Translations under genes and position numbers: made by a program
Origin: Marsupella aquatica
Lineage: Eukaryota > Marchantiophyta
Direction: 5' to 3'
Length of the DNA stretch: 64,000 nucleotides
Assembly (NCBI GenBank): GCA_973895155.1
Contig: OZ316891.1
Location: 29,450,001 to 29,514,000, forward strand
Shown here: positions 12,105-24,304 of the stretch, piece after piece
Position numbering within the stretch: the first letter of the stretch is position 1
Layout: each line of letters begins with the position of its first letter
Notes under the pieces: model-generated
Database searches by the model: none
The model's input: the letters and a program-made list of their open reading frames with translations, nothing else
What the model was told of the DNA's origin: nothing

Positions 12105-13201
12105 CAGTCAGCTCTCGATAAGTGCACCAACCCTGGTTAATTGCAAGGCATCCTATTACTCCCTTTTCCGTACCTCACAGTCAGCTCTCGCTAAATGCAC
12201 AAACCCTGGTTAATTGCAAGGCATCCTCTTACTCCCTTTTTTCAGACCATTACAATTTACAGCAGATCTCGCCTTCTTGAATAAATTGTCGAAGATCCAC
12301 CGAGATTCAGTACTGGACAATAATGTGCAGTACAGTCCCTTACAGCCACCTTTTGATAAGTGCACATCCTGTAAGAGCAAACCCTGGTTAATTGCAAGGC
12401 ATCGTGTTCCTCACTTTTTTCAAGACCATTTTGAATATAGAAAGATCCTCTTTACAAAGCATTTTGGGTCATAATGCCCCCCAAAATGAGGGCTTTGTAA
12501 ACCTCATGTATACAAAGCATTGTCTGCCAAAAATCCCTCAAACATGAGATCTCTATGTAGTAACTTTCTGTTTACAAAGCGTGGGCGGCCATAACATCCA
12601 AAAACTAGTGCTTAAGTTTTCAGAGGGAGATTGTTCCCCACAATTCTCTGGTGAGAGTGGGCTTAATATGGCCTAAGAGATTTAATTTTTTAATATTTTA
12701 GTAAAAGTAGTGGAGAATTTTCATAGTTGGCCAATCTAAAGCTTGACTTTGCCAAATTCCAAGGAAATCTTGACTGAGCAATCTTCTCCATAAACAATTG
12801 AATATTACAGAGAGACAAAAACCTAAGGTCATTAAGCATTGTTTTTGCACTCTATGTAAGTGCAAAGAGTGCTGCACTAGACAACAAGTATATAGTACAA
12901 AGTCTCTGGAAGGATTTATAAACAGTTATGGGTAAGCAAACAATTCCTTTGACTAGCACTTATTGATAAGTGCAAGCCATTTATGTAGAGTAGAAGTTGC
13001 ACTGGTGAGGTAGGGGACACAGGAGGAGATGGATGTACAATTTAGGAAGGTGTCACAGGAATGTAGATTGACCCATTGCATGTCAAGGCACTGTAGTTCT
13101 TGAATCATTATCATGTGTGCTTGCACTGATATATGTTTCCAAACTATGTATTTATGATGTAGTGCAAACCCTAGTTACATGCACTTAGGGAGAGCTGGTT
13201 G
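12105..13201. mobile_element. Pogo/Tc1-mariner-like MITE candidate
   Basis: The left end CAGTCAGCTCTCGATAAGTGCAC (quoted in part; from 12105) and the reverse complement of the right end, CAACCAGCTCTCCCTAAGTG (from 13201 leftwards), match at about 18 of 23 positions. Each is flanked by TA (12103-12104 and 13202-13203), the Tc1/mariner target. The left end is reiterated: similar segments followed by AACCCTGGTTAATTGCAAGG begin near 12105, 12176 and 12340. A neighbouring segment (TGTCGAAGATCCAC...GAGATTCAGT) is also duplicated at about 12040 and 12285. No transposase frame is present, so it would be non-autonomous. Confidence 0.55.
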
Positions 13202-13291
13202 TAGATGCAAGCTTGGTCAGCACCCACTGCTCTCTCTGCCTCTCCACAAATTACTTCTTTGGCAGTCTGCCATCACACTTTTGTGTTTGAC

Positions 13292-13504
13292 TTAAACCAC
13301 ACCTGCCACTATAAAAGCCTCATTCCATGTCTCACTACTCACCATAAAAGGTGGAACACTAGCACCTTTTGTGGAGTACTTGCCGAGAAAAGATTTTGCA
13401 GTCAGCACCTTTTGTGAAGCTCAAAGTCCATTTCTGAACTTGTACTCTTTAGAATGAGAGCTACGGGTTACCCGTAGCCCTTTATAGGGGCAGGTGTGGT
13501 TTAA
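13292..13504. mobile_element. Short TTAA-flanked MITE candidate
   Basis: About 205 bp bounded by TTAA at 13292 and 13501. The ends are inverted repeats: ACCACACCTGCCACTATAAA on the left against ACCACACCTGCCCCTATAAA read inward from the right, one mismatch in 20. TTAA is the target of piggyBac-type transposases. There is no coding capacity. A small hairpin (GCTACGGG/CCCGTAGC) lies near 13460-13478. Confidence 0.6.
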
Positions 13505-16164
13505 CAGTACATGGGTGCACAATGGTGCCAATAATGCAGTGTTAAAAACATTGGCAATATCCACTTAAACTACAACTTATCATCCATTCTGAGATCACTA
13601 AGTAATCATTTTGGGAGATCAAACATATACCTGGTCACTCGTTTAAGTCACTCTTTTTAGTTTAAGTAGTAGTTTGTCCCTCCTTTAACCACAAGAGACT
13701 CACCCATGAGCCGTAGCACGGTGGGATTTCAACTATTTGATTCAAAAAAGGAGCAAGATGACCACAATGGAATCAACTCTAGGCTGACCAGAGTTAGTTT
13801 GGCCGGCCAACAGAATTCAAGTAAACTGAGTAACAAGGTACGTATAGGGGTCAAAAAAGTTGACAACCTAACCAACAAAAGTTGGCAACCCAGTGAGCAC
13901 AAAACAGTGTGACATCTTACTAATAATTCACAAGGGAAGCTACTTTTAAGGCCTATGGTCTAGAGTGAAGCCACCATAGAGTGAAGACTCTAGACCATAA
14001 CTCCTAATAGAGACAAAACTGATCAGGACTCTCTAATAGGCACACAACATAAAATGAGGATAAACAAAACACAGGATGGGGGCAAAGATAACAAAAGGGA
14101 CATTGACTCTGAATAAAGACACAACTGAAAAGAGGGTGGGCAAAGAACAAGATGGGGCAAAGATGAAATAGAATTGTTTTTGTGCAATATTCTTTTTTTT
14201 CTTCGTATCTATTCAACTTCAAAGAAGGGGTAAATGGGGCTAGTGTGTACAAAATCTCACTTGGCCAGTTTCCCACCAACCAACAGATCCCACAATCGGA
14301 CAGATCTCCCAAACTCTAGGGAGATCTAAGGGTCAGAACAAATCTAGCATAAGAAATATTCTTAGCATCTTCTCCTTGATCCGCCCACAAGGTAACATAT
14401 GCCACCATGGCAAATTTAGAAATACCTCAGAACTATTCTGTTCCAGAGATCAATTCAGCAGAGAAGAGCGAGCAACAGCTAAAGGAAAGGAAAGCAGGAG
14501 TGCAATCTTCATTTGGGTCCGGATCTTTCTCGTGCACGAGACAGTTTTCTTCCTCTCTCGAAGATTACGATGAGTTCAAGGTTGCTTCGGTTCCGAGTGG
14601 CAGAGCCTTTCCTTTGATGAATTTTGGAATCCATTGTGGGTGAATTGAACATCAAGTCAAAGGTCCTGTGCACGCCATGGAGCTTCTCTCCCTTTCGACA
14701 TTTTCTTGAGATATACCATTTCGCAGAGAAGAGAAGAGAAGAGAAGAGAAGAGAAGAGAAGAGAAGAGAAGAGCCGAATTGTGCAGAGAATAGATAGGAA
14801 AGAGAAGAGAAGAGACTAGACTAGAAGAGAAGGGAAGTGTGCAGAGAAGGAGAGAAGGAGATAGGAAAGCGAACAAAAGAGAGAAGAGATTCCAGAGTGT
14901 GGAATTGGAGAAAGGGGGACTGCACAGAAAGGAGACTAGAGGAGAGAAGACGGTGCCTGAAATTGAGAGAAGCGATCCCCTTATTTAATCAAGGTAGGGA
15001 GGACAGCAGAAGTTGCGCGATTGTCTTTCGACACGGAGAAGAGCAGTCTCACGTAGAGGACTAATAATACGCTACTTCTGCGAAGGGCTGTGGCAGGAGG
15101 GGTCGTCTGGGATTGCACGGGAGGGAAGAATACTACTACTTTACGTCAGATCAGGAATCGAAAGGAAGGGAAGGCGACGTGGGGATTAGTTCTCTTCTTT
15201 GTTTATGAGAACTCCAGGCCAGAAGACGTTTGTCTTAGTTTCGTATTCCGGTTCTCTCTCTCTCTGTCTCTCTCTCATCATCGGCACTTCATTCTCTCTG
15301 CGCTGGTACTCGGTAGTGTATTGTGGAGGGAGGAGACAAACAGGCCCAACCCAAACGGCACCCCATCGTCAGGTTACCGTTCTAAGGAACACCGTGATTC
15401 GTGCCGTGCAGTTGCGTCGCAGCGATTTGCATGGTGTTGGACGTCCTAGAGTGCTCCTGAATTGCCACCACAGCCAATAGGTATCGAGGAAGCAAAAGCG
15501 CAGGCAACAGTGACCGAAAGGTGGCAAGTAAGCCAACGGAGGCCCCACCAAACGATCCACGAGGAGAGGAGGTGGCCCACCCTCAAAAGTGAGGGAGGCG
15601 CAAGAGACGAGAGGAGGAAGAGCATCATTTCGGCACCCGTGCATCTACTTTTTAATTTTTAGTGTCCGAACGCATTTCCCCCTCCTTGAATCCGCTGCTT
15701 GCAAAGTCGGTCGGGAGGCACTTGGGTTCGGGTGAGACGTTCTATTACCTGATGAAGGTGGAACAGTTGAAATTGGAAGCAAAGCCGTCTTATTGAAACC
15801 AAGTTGATTTGATCGATGTTTGGGAAGCTGAAGTGAGATCCGAAGACAAGACGATGCGAGCGGATTAGCTTTTGGAGATTGCGGCGGTTTTTGGACGGAA
15901 GAATGTCGAGGGACATAATTGCATACACGAATCAGAGAGGAGTCGTGCACTGCGTGTTCGATTCCCTCGCGTATTGCTGCAATACCCTCGTCATCCTCGT
16001 GGCAGTACTCGTGCTCAGTTGCTTGGGATATATTTAGAACCGCATCCCAGAGAACGCTCTAACGGAAGGAAGGAAGAGGAAGAAGAGGACGAGGACGAGG
16101 AACGGGAGAGTAATAGGACGGGGAATAAATAATTAAATTCTACTGTGGCGTGTTCTGTTTGACC
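13505..16164. other. Intergenic region and probable VTE6 leader
   Basis: No convincing gene. It holds a 13-bp inverted repeat (TATGGTCTAGAGT/ACTCTAGACCATA) near 13950-13995, a small reading frame at 14407-14643 in a strong CCACCATGG context but without recognisable domains, a (GAGAA)n stretch at 14725-14773 with degenerate continuation to about 14960, and a (TC)n run near 15252-15280. An 86-codon frame (15872-16132) ends 32 bp before the VTE6 start and would be an upstream ORF if the transcript begins that far out. Confidence 0.4.
14725..14773. repeat. (GAGAA)n pentanucleotide microsatellite
   Basis: About ten uninterrupted units of AGAGA/GAGAA, followed by imperfect purine-rich continuation. 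Confidence 0.9.
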
Positions 16165-19100
16165 ATGTCTCTCGCTTCTCTGGTGGCAGCAGCAGCAGCA
16201 CCTCCGAGCACTTTTCCTTGGAATTCAAGCATCAGCAGCAGGAGCAGGAGGAGCAACAGGAGTAGAAGTTTTGAGGATGCGAGGGTGGTCTCCTTTCAAC
16301 GAGGTCGTGTCCAAGCTCACATAGGAGGGCGATCTCCGTCTCCAGGAGTCATATGCAGCATCTCGTTGGGCTCTTCAATTCTAGGAGGGGGTTCAAAGCT
16401 TGATAGGGTTTGGAGGGAGAGGAGGAATGAGGATAAGGTTGTTGGGTATGGGGGTGGGTTGAAGAAGGGCAGGAGCTGGAGTAGGAGAAGTGTGGGATTG
16501 GAGGCAAGGGCAAGCAGCAGTTTTCAAGACGTAGCTGTGGGGGTCATGGAGGCTGTGAAGGCCGCATGGATGACCGACCCGCCTACGTGGGAGGCTGCCT
16601 TCACATCCGTGGGAGCTGTGTGTGTGGTGGGAGCACCGTTGCTGCTTGCTGGGCTTACGAAGTCGGGCATAGCCAGCGCCTACTTGTTGGGATCGGTCAT
16701 CTGGCGAGCGTATGGAGGGCAAGGACTCTTGACCATCATGGCCTTCTACATTCTCGTATGTATGCAAGAGGCCTTTCTTTATTTATCCTGTTTGTGATTG
16801 GGTAAGCTTGCTGCAATTCTGATCCCACGGACAAATTAGTTGGATTGCTCTGGTCATTCCTTTCAGGTTCATTCGTTGTTTGTTTTCGCTGGCTCCTGAT
16901 TCTGCATACTTTGCGATTTATTCCCCTAGTTCGTTCTATGGATGCACTGTGTTCCTGACGGCTTTCTATGGTTAAGAAGTTTTAACCAGATATATTCCTC
17001 TATTGCATCTCCCCCTCGTGTCCCCCTCCCGCCTCTGGATGCTAAATTCATTCTTCCTTTCTCTCTCGCTGCCTACCGTGTGTGGCTAATGACTCTGATA
17101 TCATTCATGGAATTCTTTTTACATTATTGGTCCAATGGCCAATTTGGGTCTCAGGACTTCAAATTCATTTTTCCATTCTTTCTGTGTTTCTCGGACTCTA
17201 AAGACCTTTTAATTTTAGAAGTGACTCTGTTTCGACCTGAACCTAGAATATGCCAGATTGCAGTCAAGGAAAGGTTGACGACAATAAACTAATTTATCTT
17301 TGCACCTCCTTTCACTGCACTACGAGGAGACTGTTTCATTCCTTGTTTAGTGATTCGCCTGAATCAGTTCAAAGGTTCTTTAGCACTGAGATTCATTTCT
17401 ACCTTTAGATCCCAGACTGGCCTAAACGTACATTACAATTATTGCGTATTATCGCCGTAAGATCAGAGTGAATGAAAAGAATGAAGATATTGTTCGCTGG
17501 GACTCAATGGGGCCGAGGGAATGATCTACGGGTTCTCTCTCCTATTTCGTTTATTCCCAAAAGTACCATGGCTAATGTAAAATGAAACATTATTCGAACA
17601 GAAGAAAATGTAAATGAGAAATGAAATGTAATAGAAGATCTTCATCCAGCCTCTGCCTGCATGGATGTTAAACGGCTATCTGCAGTCAATAGCAGATAAT
17701 TTATCAACAGATGCCATCGCTCCTCTTAACCCCTGACAGGCAACAGGAAAGTGAACAGAACATGGCGATCGATCTTACTGTCCTGTACAGAAGTGACATC
17801 TCTAATTTGACTTAATTGAAAGAACCCTGCCAAATATCGTGGTGAAATTGACATTTAAACGAGCGACACAATTCTGAGCAGCCTTTTAAGCTATTTCAAC
17901 ATCAAAAACATGTGCTGTGCTGGTCAGATGGGCTTCGGAAGATGCTCCAAAAGAACATCACAAAGGAAATCTTCCTCATCAGACTCGGTATTTTTGTCCC
18001 CTCCCCTATATCGGTATTTTTGTCCCCTCCCCTATAAACTAAGTACAGATCCCATGACTTTCTTTCCCAAGATGAAAGTTTCCTAAGAAAACTTAGAAAT
18101 GAAACAAAAGTTTCTGGTGACTTTCGTGACGGTGTGCTTATAGGGACATATCCAACCTCCAGAAAAGTTTACACCATCAATCGTTTGTCAAATTTGCCGT
18201 TGAATGCAGGGCACAGCAGCTACAAAACTGAAGATGAAGGAAAAGCAAAAAGAAGGCATCGCCGAGAAGAGAGGTGGAAAGCGAGGGGTTAGTAGCGTAG
18301 TGGGTTCTGGAACAGCAGCAGCAGTTTGCGCTCTGGGATCTATCTGTGGAATTGGAGGGCCGAATATTGCTCCTTTGTGGCAACTGGGGTATCTGGCGAG
18401 TTTATGCACAAAACTTAGTGACACGATTTCAAGTGAGATAGGAAAAGCTTATGGCAAAACCACGTATGTTCTCTCTGGCCAACGCTCGGTTTTGCCAATT
18501 CTTATGAAACATTTCTCTTTAATTGATAGAATGCACAAATTCCAAGACATAAATAAGACCAAGCGCCACAGATAGGTGCTTCTGTGCAAAGATTGGATAC
18601 TGAATCTGACATGTTTATAGAAACGTTGGACAGTGCCGGTCTGTTCGTACACTGATTTGGCTGATTAAAGTCCGAGCTTTGAAATTTACGCCATCAGCAG
18701 CATATTCAGAAAAAAAAATTGTATGGCATACTTGCTGACGTGAAGTCGACAATGGCACCAGTCTATAAGCTAATAGCATGATACCAACCAGGAAAGGTCT
18801 TACTTATTGACATGTGCCAATGTATGCTACAGGTACTTGATAACTACATTATCTATAGTACCTCGAGGTACAGAAGGGGCAGTAAGTGTTGAAGGCACAG
18901 TGGCCGGTGTTGTTGCTGCAATATTCCTTGCAGCAGCTGCATATTCACTTGGCCAGGTCGGATAACATGATGCTGTTTTTCTTCTGAACCGTTTGGCTTT
19001 CATGGTGTAAGCAATGCAACAGGATGTACGATTGCAAAGATGGGCTCAATTAATTCTGTATTTTGGGGGTTGGTGTGCAGGTGGATAAATCAGGAGCAAT

Positions 19101-19676
19101 TATTGCTGTGGGTGCCTCACAACTGGCAAATTTGTTTGAGAGTTTCTTGGGAGCTACTCTCCAAGGTCGGCCTGGTTACGAGTGGGTACGTTTCACCTTA
19201 CGCGACCTTTAGGATGTTGCTTTTTATGTGGAAGGTCGTATTCTGTCATATTTGGATAGGAATGCCTACATGTTGCTTTGCAACCTTAAGAGAAAGCTTG
19301 CAAATGGCAGTGTTACGGCGTGCACCACGTGTTGCCGATGTAAAGGGTTCAAATGCCGGAACAATCTAAGTACAATCCAGAAACCACATCTACAAATAAG
19401 ATATATCGTGTGTTTGCTAGATTGATTCTTGTATTTGAGGCTAGAGTAGGGGTTTGATTGCTTCAAAACCCTGCTTTCATGGTAAGCTTCACAGTCCTAG
19501 TATAGATCCCTGAGGTGCATTAGATCCCTGACAAGGTGTGGTCAAAGAAAAACTCTACTGAAAAGCTGTGGTCTGATGAATTGCAGCTATCCAACGACCT
19601 TGTGAATGTCGCCAATGTTACAGTAGGAGCTGTTCTTGCAATCCTGCTTGGAAAGTATTTTGGCTCAGGAGTGTGA
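16165..19676 (+). CDS. VTE6: Phytyl-phosphate kinase VTE6, chloroplastic (DUF92 family)
   Basis: Five exons join in phase: 16165-16755, 18210-18463, 18833-18956, 19081-19185, 19587-19676, giving 387 residues. VTE6 phosphorylates phytyl phosphate to phytyl diphosphate in the chloroplast envelope, feeding tocopherol and phylloquinone synthesis from chlorophyll-derived phytol. The first 110 or so residues are Ser/Arg-rich, as expected of a transit peptide. The DUF92 core follows: hydrophobic AAFTSVGAVCVVGAPLLLAGL, GTAATKLKMKEKQKEGIAEK, SVVGSGTAAAVCALGSI, the signature FCTK/LCTKLSDTISSEIGKAYGKTT, then SIVPRGTEGAVSVEGT, GAIIAVGASQLANLFESFLGA and LSNDLVNVANVTVGAVLAI, all collinear with plant VTE6. 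Intron 1 is 1454 bp. The donor after exon 3 (GTCGGA) is weak. The start is the first ATG of the frame that gives a typical plastid presequence (MSLASLVAAAAAP); an in-frame codon upstream is not ATG. Confidence 0.93.
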
Positions 19677-20380
19677 GGTTCATATGCGGAACAAGAAGGT
19701 TTTGTCCTAGGAGCAAAGAAATGGAAATGGGCGTAAAGTTTGTTAGCTGTACAGGAGACTCTAAATGACCTCTCTAGCCTTCACGGGGGTATTTGGATAC
19801 CAGATTCAACGCACCAAATTGGTGCAAGCATGCAGGGGCAGACGTTTCTCTTACGGTTGTGTGTTGGTGTGAAGTTTAACGGGACATTGGCTGTGAGCCT
19901 TGCGTTACTATGAGAGACACAAAAAGTTCCGAGTATTTCTTAAAAGTGTATTTGTTGGGTTAGAAGGACACAATTTTTAGTTCCCAATTTAAGACATCAA
20001 AAGATTCAACGAAGATTGGGATTATTCAAAACATGAGTGCAATTTATGACAACCTAGGAAAAACCATACAAGTCTAATTGGTGCTCTTTGGCATTTGTTC
20101 TGTGCTTCATATCAAAATTGGGATGCCTTGAAAAGACTGCAGAGTTTAGAGGCAGCTTGTGAGATGCATGGGGTGCCAAAGATTGTGAGGGACGACGAGG
20201 CTGAGGAGTACAGAAATCTCATGAGAATATCCGAGAAGTACTCTATTACAAGTACTAATGTAGTTAGCTTTCCCTATACCATTACTAACTAAGGATAGCT
20301 GGTTCGAAATTCCACACCTATGTGTTGCACATTATTTTCAGCAGAAAGTGATGTTGTAGAGCGTAAGTGATATGCCCAGG
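19677..20380. other. VTE6 3' flank
   Basis: Presumed 3' UTR and intergenic DNA. No gene, RNA or mobile element recognised. Confidence 0.4.
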
Positions 20381-20531
20381 CGGTTGGACACTATGGGGAG
20401 TCGGTTGGACACTATGGGGAGTCGGTTGGACACTATGGGGAGTCGGCGTAGAAAGTGATGTTGAGTGGAACTGTTAAGAAAGTGATGTTGAGTGGAACTG
20501 TTAAGAAAGTGATGTCGAGTGGAACTGTTAT
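20381..20531. repeat. Two short tandem arrays (21 bp x3 and 27 bp x3)
   Basis: CGGTTGGACACTATGGGGAGT occurs three times from 20381, followed by GAAAGTGATGTTGAGTGGAA-type 27-bp units at about 20451, 20478 and 20505. The copies are nearly identical, so the expansion is recent. Confidence 0.9.
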
Positions 20532-20756
20532 TGAACGTAGGTGAGATGGCCAGGCAGTTGGACACTACAGTGAGTCAGAGATTCAACCTGGCAAGTGAAT
20601 TTCAAGGGAAAGTGGTGGGTAGGGGTGTGGAACCTATGATAGGGGCACAATTAGTCCATTTCACCATAACCCAAGAGTTAGGGGACCATACCCCAATAAT
20701 GACATTTCCGAAACAAACCATGAGAAAGACAGAATAGGTTTGCATATTGTACTGTC

Positions 20757-20972
20757 TAGATACTTGGTCTATAATCATCCTCTGCTTTCTGTTGCACCTA
20801 TGGCGCATAGTGCATTTCGCTTTTATGAAGAATTGCATGAATGATATCCTGTGCACTTAAGGAATAGATACTTGGTCTATAATCATCCTTTGCATTCTGT
20901 TGCACTTATGGCGCATAGTGCATTTCGCTTTTATGAAGAAATGCATGAATGATATCCTGTGCACTTATGGAA
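20757..20972. repeat. 108-bp tandem duplication
   Basis: Two head-to-tail copies (20757-20864 and 20865-20972), each starting TAGATACTTGGTCTATAATC and ending near GTGCACTTA. They differ at only a few positions. The units carry GTGCACTTA/TGCACTTATGG motifs also seen in the repeats at 12.8-13.2 kb and 57-58 kb. Confidence 0.9.
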
Positions 20973-21249
20973 TAGTGCATACGTAGATAAGTTCTGCCTT
21001 GTGGTGTAGTGCATACTGCACTTAGATGCGGTTCTTGTGTACTATTTCACCTTACTTGGTGGAAGTTTTCTGGTACGCAATCGTACCAAAATATATCCCA
21101 ATGTCGGTTCTGTTACGGACAATGTGGTCGTGACCACGACATCGCCAAGAGTCGTAGCTTTCATTGCGAATGAGATTCTGCATGCATGCAGCATCATCAG
21201 GACACCATCGCCGTGATCTTTCGACATTTTTCTGATGCATGGTCAGCTA

Positions 21250-22680
21250 CCCCTGGATAAAATCTCGAGTGTGTCAAAGAGAGTACTGAACTCTTCAAAA
21301 CTTTCCAGATAATGATAAACTTTGGATATGCGTATTGTAAGTGAGTGCTGAGCTGCTGCCTCTCAACCCCTTTAGGATTCAGGAAACAGAATTCAGCTCC
21401 AAACATGTAGAACTCGGCCGTCGTTTCCTTCGTTGCGAGTAATCTACAGAATTGCAAATTTGGAAACCATTGCCGTAATCTGTTAACGTTGTTGGGATGG
21501 ATGCTTATCGAGCTGGCTCTAGCTTTCTCTAGTGTCTAGTGGTGCTGCAGTCATCAAGAAGAGTTAAACTTTACTGCAATTGGGCCACCGAAGCACATTT
21601 CATATTGAGCTACCTCTAGCTTCTCAATTGTCTATTGGTGTTGTTCTCTACCGTCACAAGAAAGGGAACAACTTTACTGAAACAGGGGCACCCCTTTCTC
21701 AGCAGCTTACCCAAAAACGGGAGAAGACGGTACCAACGAAACCCTCATACCTTTCCAGATCACGACCAACGCTGTCTGCCTCGACAAGTAGTGTCGACCG
21801 AGTTCCGCAAGATCTGGAGCCGCGGGACCCAGTGCTAACTTTCAAATCTGTTCGTACTATGCAAGGGGTTGGGCTCCATCTCAACTTCTTTAATGTCAAG
21901 AGCCTCTCAAAAGCTTTCCAGATCATGAAATTTGGATGTCTGGACAAGTGTCGAAAGTGTTGAGCTCCAATGTACAACTTCCGCGACATGAGGAGGACGG
22001 GGACCCACTGATTAAAAGGTATGCTCACAGCATTTAATCGTCGCGAAATTGTGTACTGAGTTGCCTCTCAACCTCGTTAGAGTCGAGACTCTTGAGTTGA
22101 GCTCGAATGTACGGTGCTTGATGCTGCGAGGTCTGCAGATGGGTAACCTCTCCAACCTCGCCACATTCTATCCATTTCGAATTCGTAATTGAGTATTGAG
22201 CTACCTCTCAACCTAAGTGGCGACAGAATTGAGCTATTTCAGGTCTGGAGCAGGGGCATCCGCTGTACAGGACATCCTCCCAACATTCAATCCTTCTTCT
22301 GATGCGTAATTACGTAGTGGGCTGCCTCTTAACGTATTTAGCGCAAATCACCTCTCAATACTTTCCAGATCATGATGAACTTTGTGTGTCCTCACAAAAC
22401 AGTATCGAAAGAGTTGACCTCCAGTGTGTGCAAAGTTCCGCGAGGTATGGAGCAGGGGCCCACTGTCCACACCACGGTAAATACACAAAAGTTTCTCGAG
22501 GTCTGGAGCGGAGGGACCCAATCCTGACTATGCCGCTTCGACAAGTGTCGAAAGGGTTGCGCTCAAATGTCACGCAGGGGGCCCATCGTACTTGGTTTCC
22601 TTCCCAATATCCAATCCTCCACCACGACGCTGACGGCGTTCTCTACTGCAATTTATTTTGCAGCATCACATCCGTTGGAT
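21250..22680 (-). pseudogene. Possible relic of a leucine-rich-repeat coding array
   Basis: A diverged repeat recurs irregularly near 21810, 21980, 22125, 22245, 22440 and 22500. On the minus strand, one frame of each copy reads as a short LRR-like string such as APAPYLAELCT, GPAAPDLAELGR or VPSAPDLEKLLC. Between copies are sequences like HDLESF and RLLTLKKLRW. Frames change between copies and stops are common, so nothing functional remains. The repeat is seen directly; its interpretation as decayed LRRs of a resistance-type gene is inference. Confidence 0.35.
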
Positions 22681-24304
22681 GGCAGAGAGGTGATTGACGT
22701 TGCACTTTGGACCACAATGTAAAGTGGGTGCGTTTGGGTGCTCCTCGGTTCTCTCGTACTTATGGAGTTAAAGCAAGCCGGCAATCAGCCAAAAAGTATC
22801 ATTACGAAGCAACTGGTATGGCAGACTGTCAAAACATCCCGTCACCGTGATGACGGCTGATTTAGAAAATGAAGGGCCGAACCTCAGGTCAAGATTCCAA
22901 CACAACATAAGAAAACCAAGGACACTCAACAGTCTTTCGAATTTACGATAAGTTCAGACCAACGATCGTTACAACAGACACTATCATTCGCCACAACTAA
23001 GAGCCCAAATAATTGTAATTTTTGTGATTATTTTGGGATCTTAGTCATCACAATTATAATCACAAAAATATCGTTGACGATAGGAGCAACTTCCGATAGC
23101 TCGCTCATGTCCAGAGACTACAACCTGCGAGCGATAATTCTCGCCCACATTGCAAACGCATCTCCTACCAAACGAAAGCAGGACTACAGTATAACTGACC
23201 TACACTGCACTGAATGGTACCAGGTATTGTAATTAAGGGAAGCGGAACGTACAGTTTCTCCCCATCTAAAATGATTGAAAGAATGATTCACTTCAGATTG
23301 CGTCAAGCATGTTTAGCTCAATGAAATATAATCTACAGAAAGAAGACCGTCAAGGAGCACCAGGTAGCTTCTTTCAAAGAATGCATGAATTAATGAATTA
23401 CCCTGCTGAGGAAACTCACAGGCAACATTGTCAAATTCTCACAACGACCAAGACAGAAAGCTCATTCAGTGAGCCCTTCCCTTTGATGTCCCATACTTAC
23501 ATGCGAATCGCGAGGGCAACTACATCATCAATGTCATCACCGAAACTACTAGATTATGGGAGTACGTCCCCGACATTACACCAGTTTCTCGCCAACTACA
23601 GTTCAATTCCTGTACTACAGAAAATGTCTAGCAGAAGATTCGCTGGCATTGAAGTCCGCTGCCCAGAAAGTTTTTCCGTCGTGTAATAATGGCAGCTAGC
23701 TAAGTAGACGTACTGTAAACAGATCGACAACTGCCATCGATTGTAACGATTACAGAGTGTGTAGATACTACGAAAAAAAATTCAGCGTGAGTTGCACCGG
23801 TCAACGGCCTCTTTCTTGAGTTGAAATGGACCACGACATTTAACCGACGCTCTCCATTATCTTCTGCTCTCATGAAGACTGCATGCTGAGTAGCTTTGCG
23901 AGCAATTAATCGGGGTGGGGGGTTCAGATAAGATCTATATTCACAAAGACGAATAATCTGATTGGTACAAGCTAGGGCTAACTACTCACTCTTCCAAGCG
24001 CTCTTCGTCCGCAACGTGCACATCGGTACAGACGCCAGTACAATTACTGTATAGCTCTCCCGAGCCGCTGAAACAAAATTGCTCCCCATCTGTCTCAAAT
24101 GCTGCTGCAAGCACCGTGCAATCACTCCGGGTACCGCTTCCTTGCGCGATAATCTTCTCAGTGAGGAGCTCTCGGTGCATGCACTGTTTTGCGGACAAGG
24201 AGGAGACTTGTTTTAACAACAGTACGTAGGCCCGTCTCCGGTAATGGTAATTGTAGAAGAGAGATGGAACTAGGTGATGAAGGAGTATCCCATCCAAAAT
24301 GGGA
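22681..24304. other. Intergenic region 5' of the DUF1336 stop
   Basis: No recognisable gene. An AT-rich inverted repeat lies at 23018-23069 (ATTTTTGTGATTA / TAATCACAAAAAT, 26-nt spacer). A 125-codon plus-strand frame (23309-23686) has no identifiable domain and is not claimed. Confidence 0.4.
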
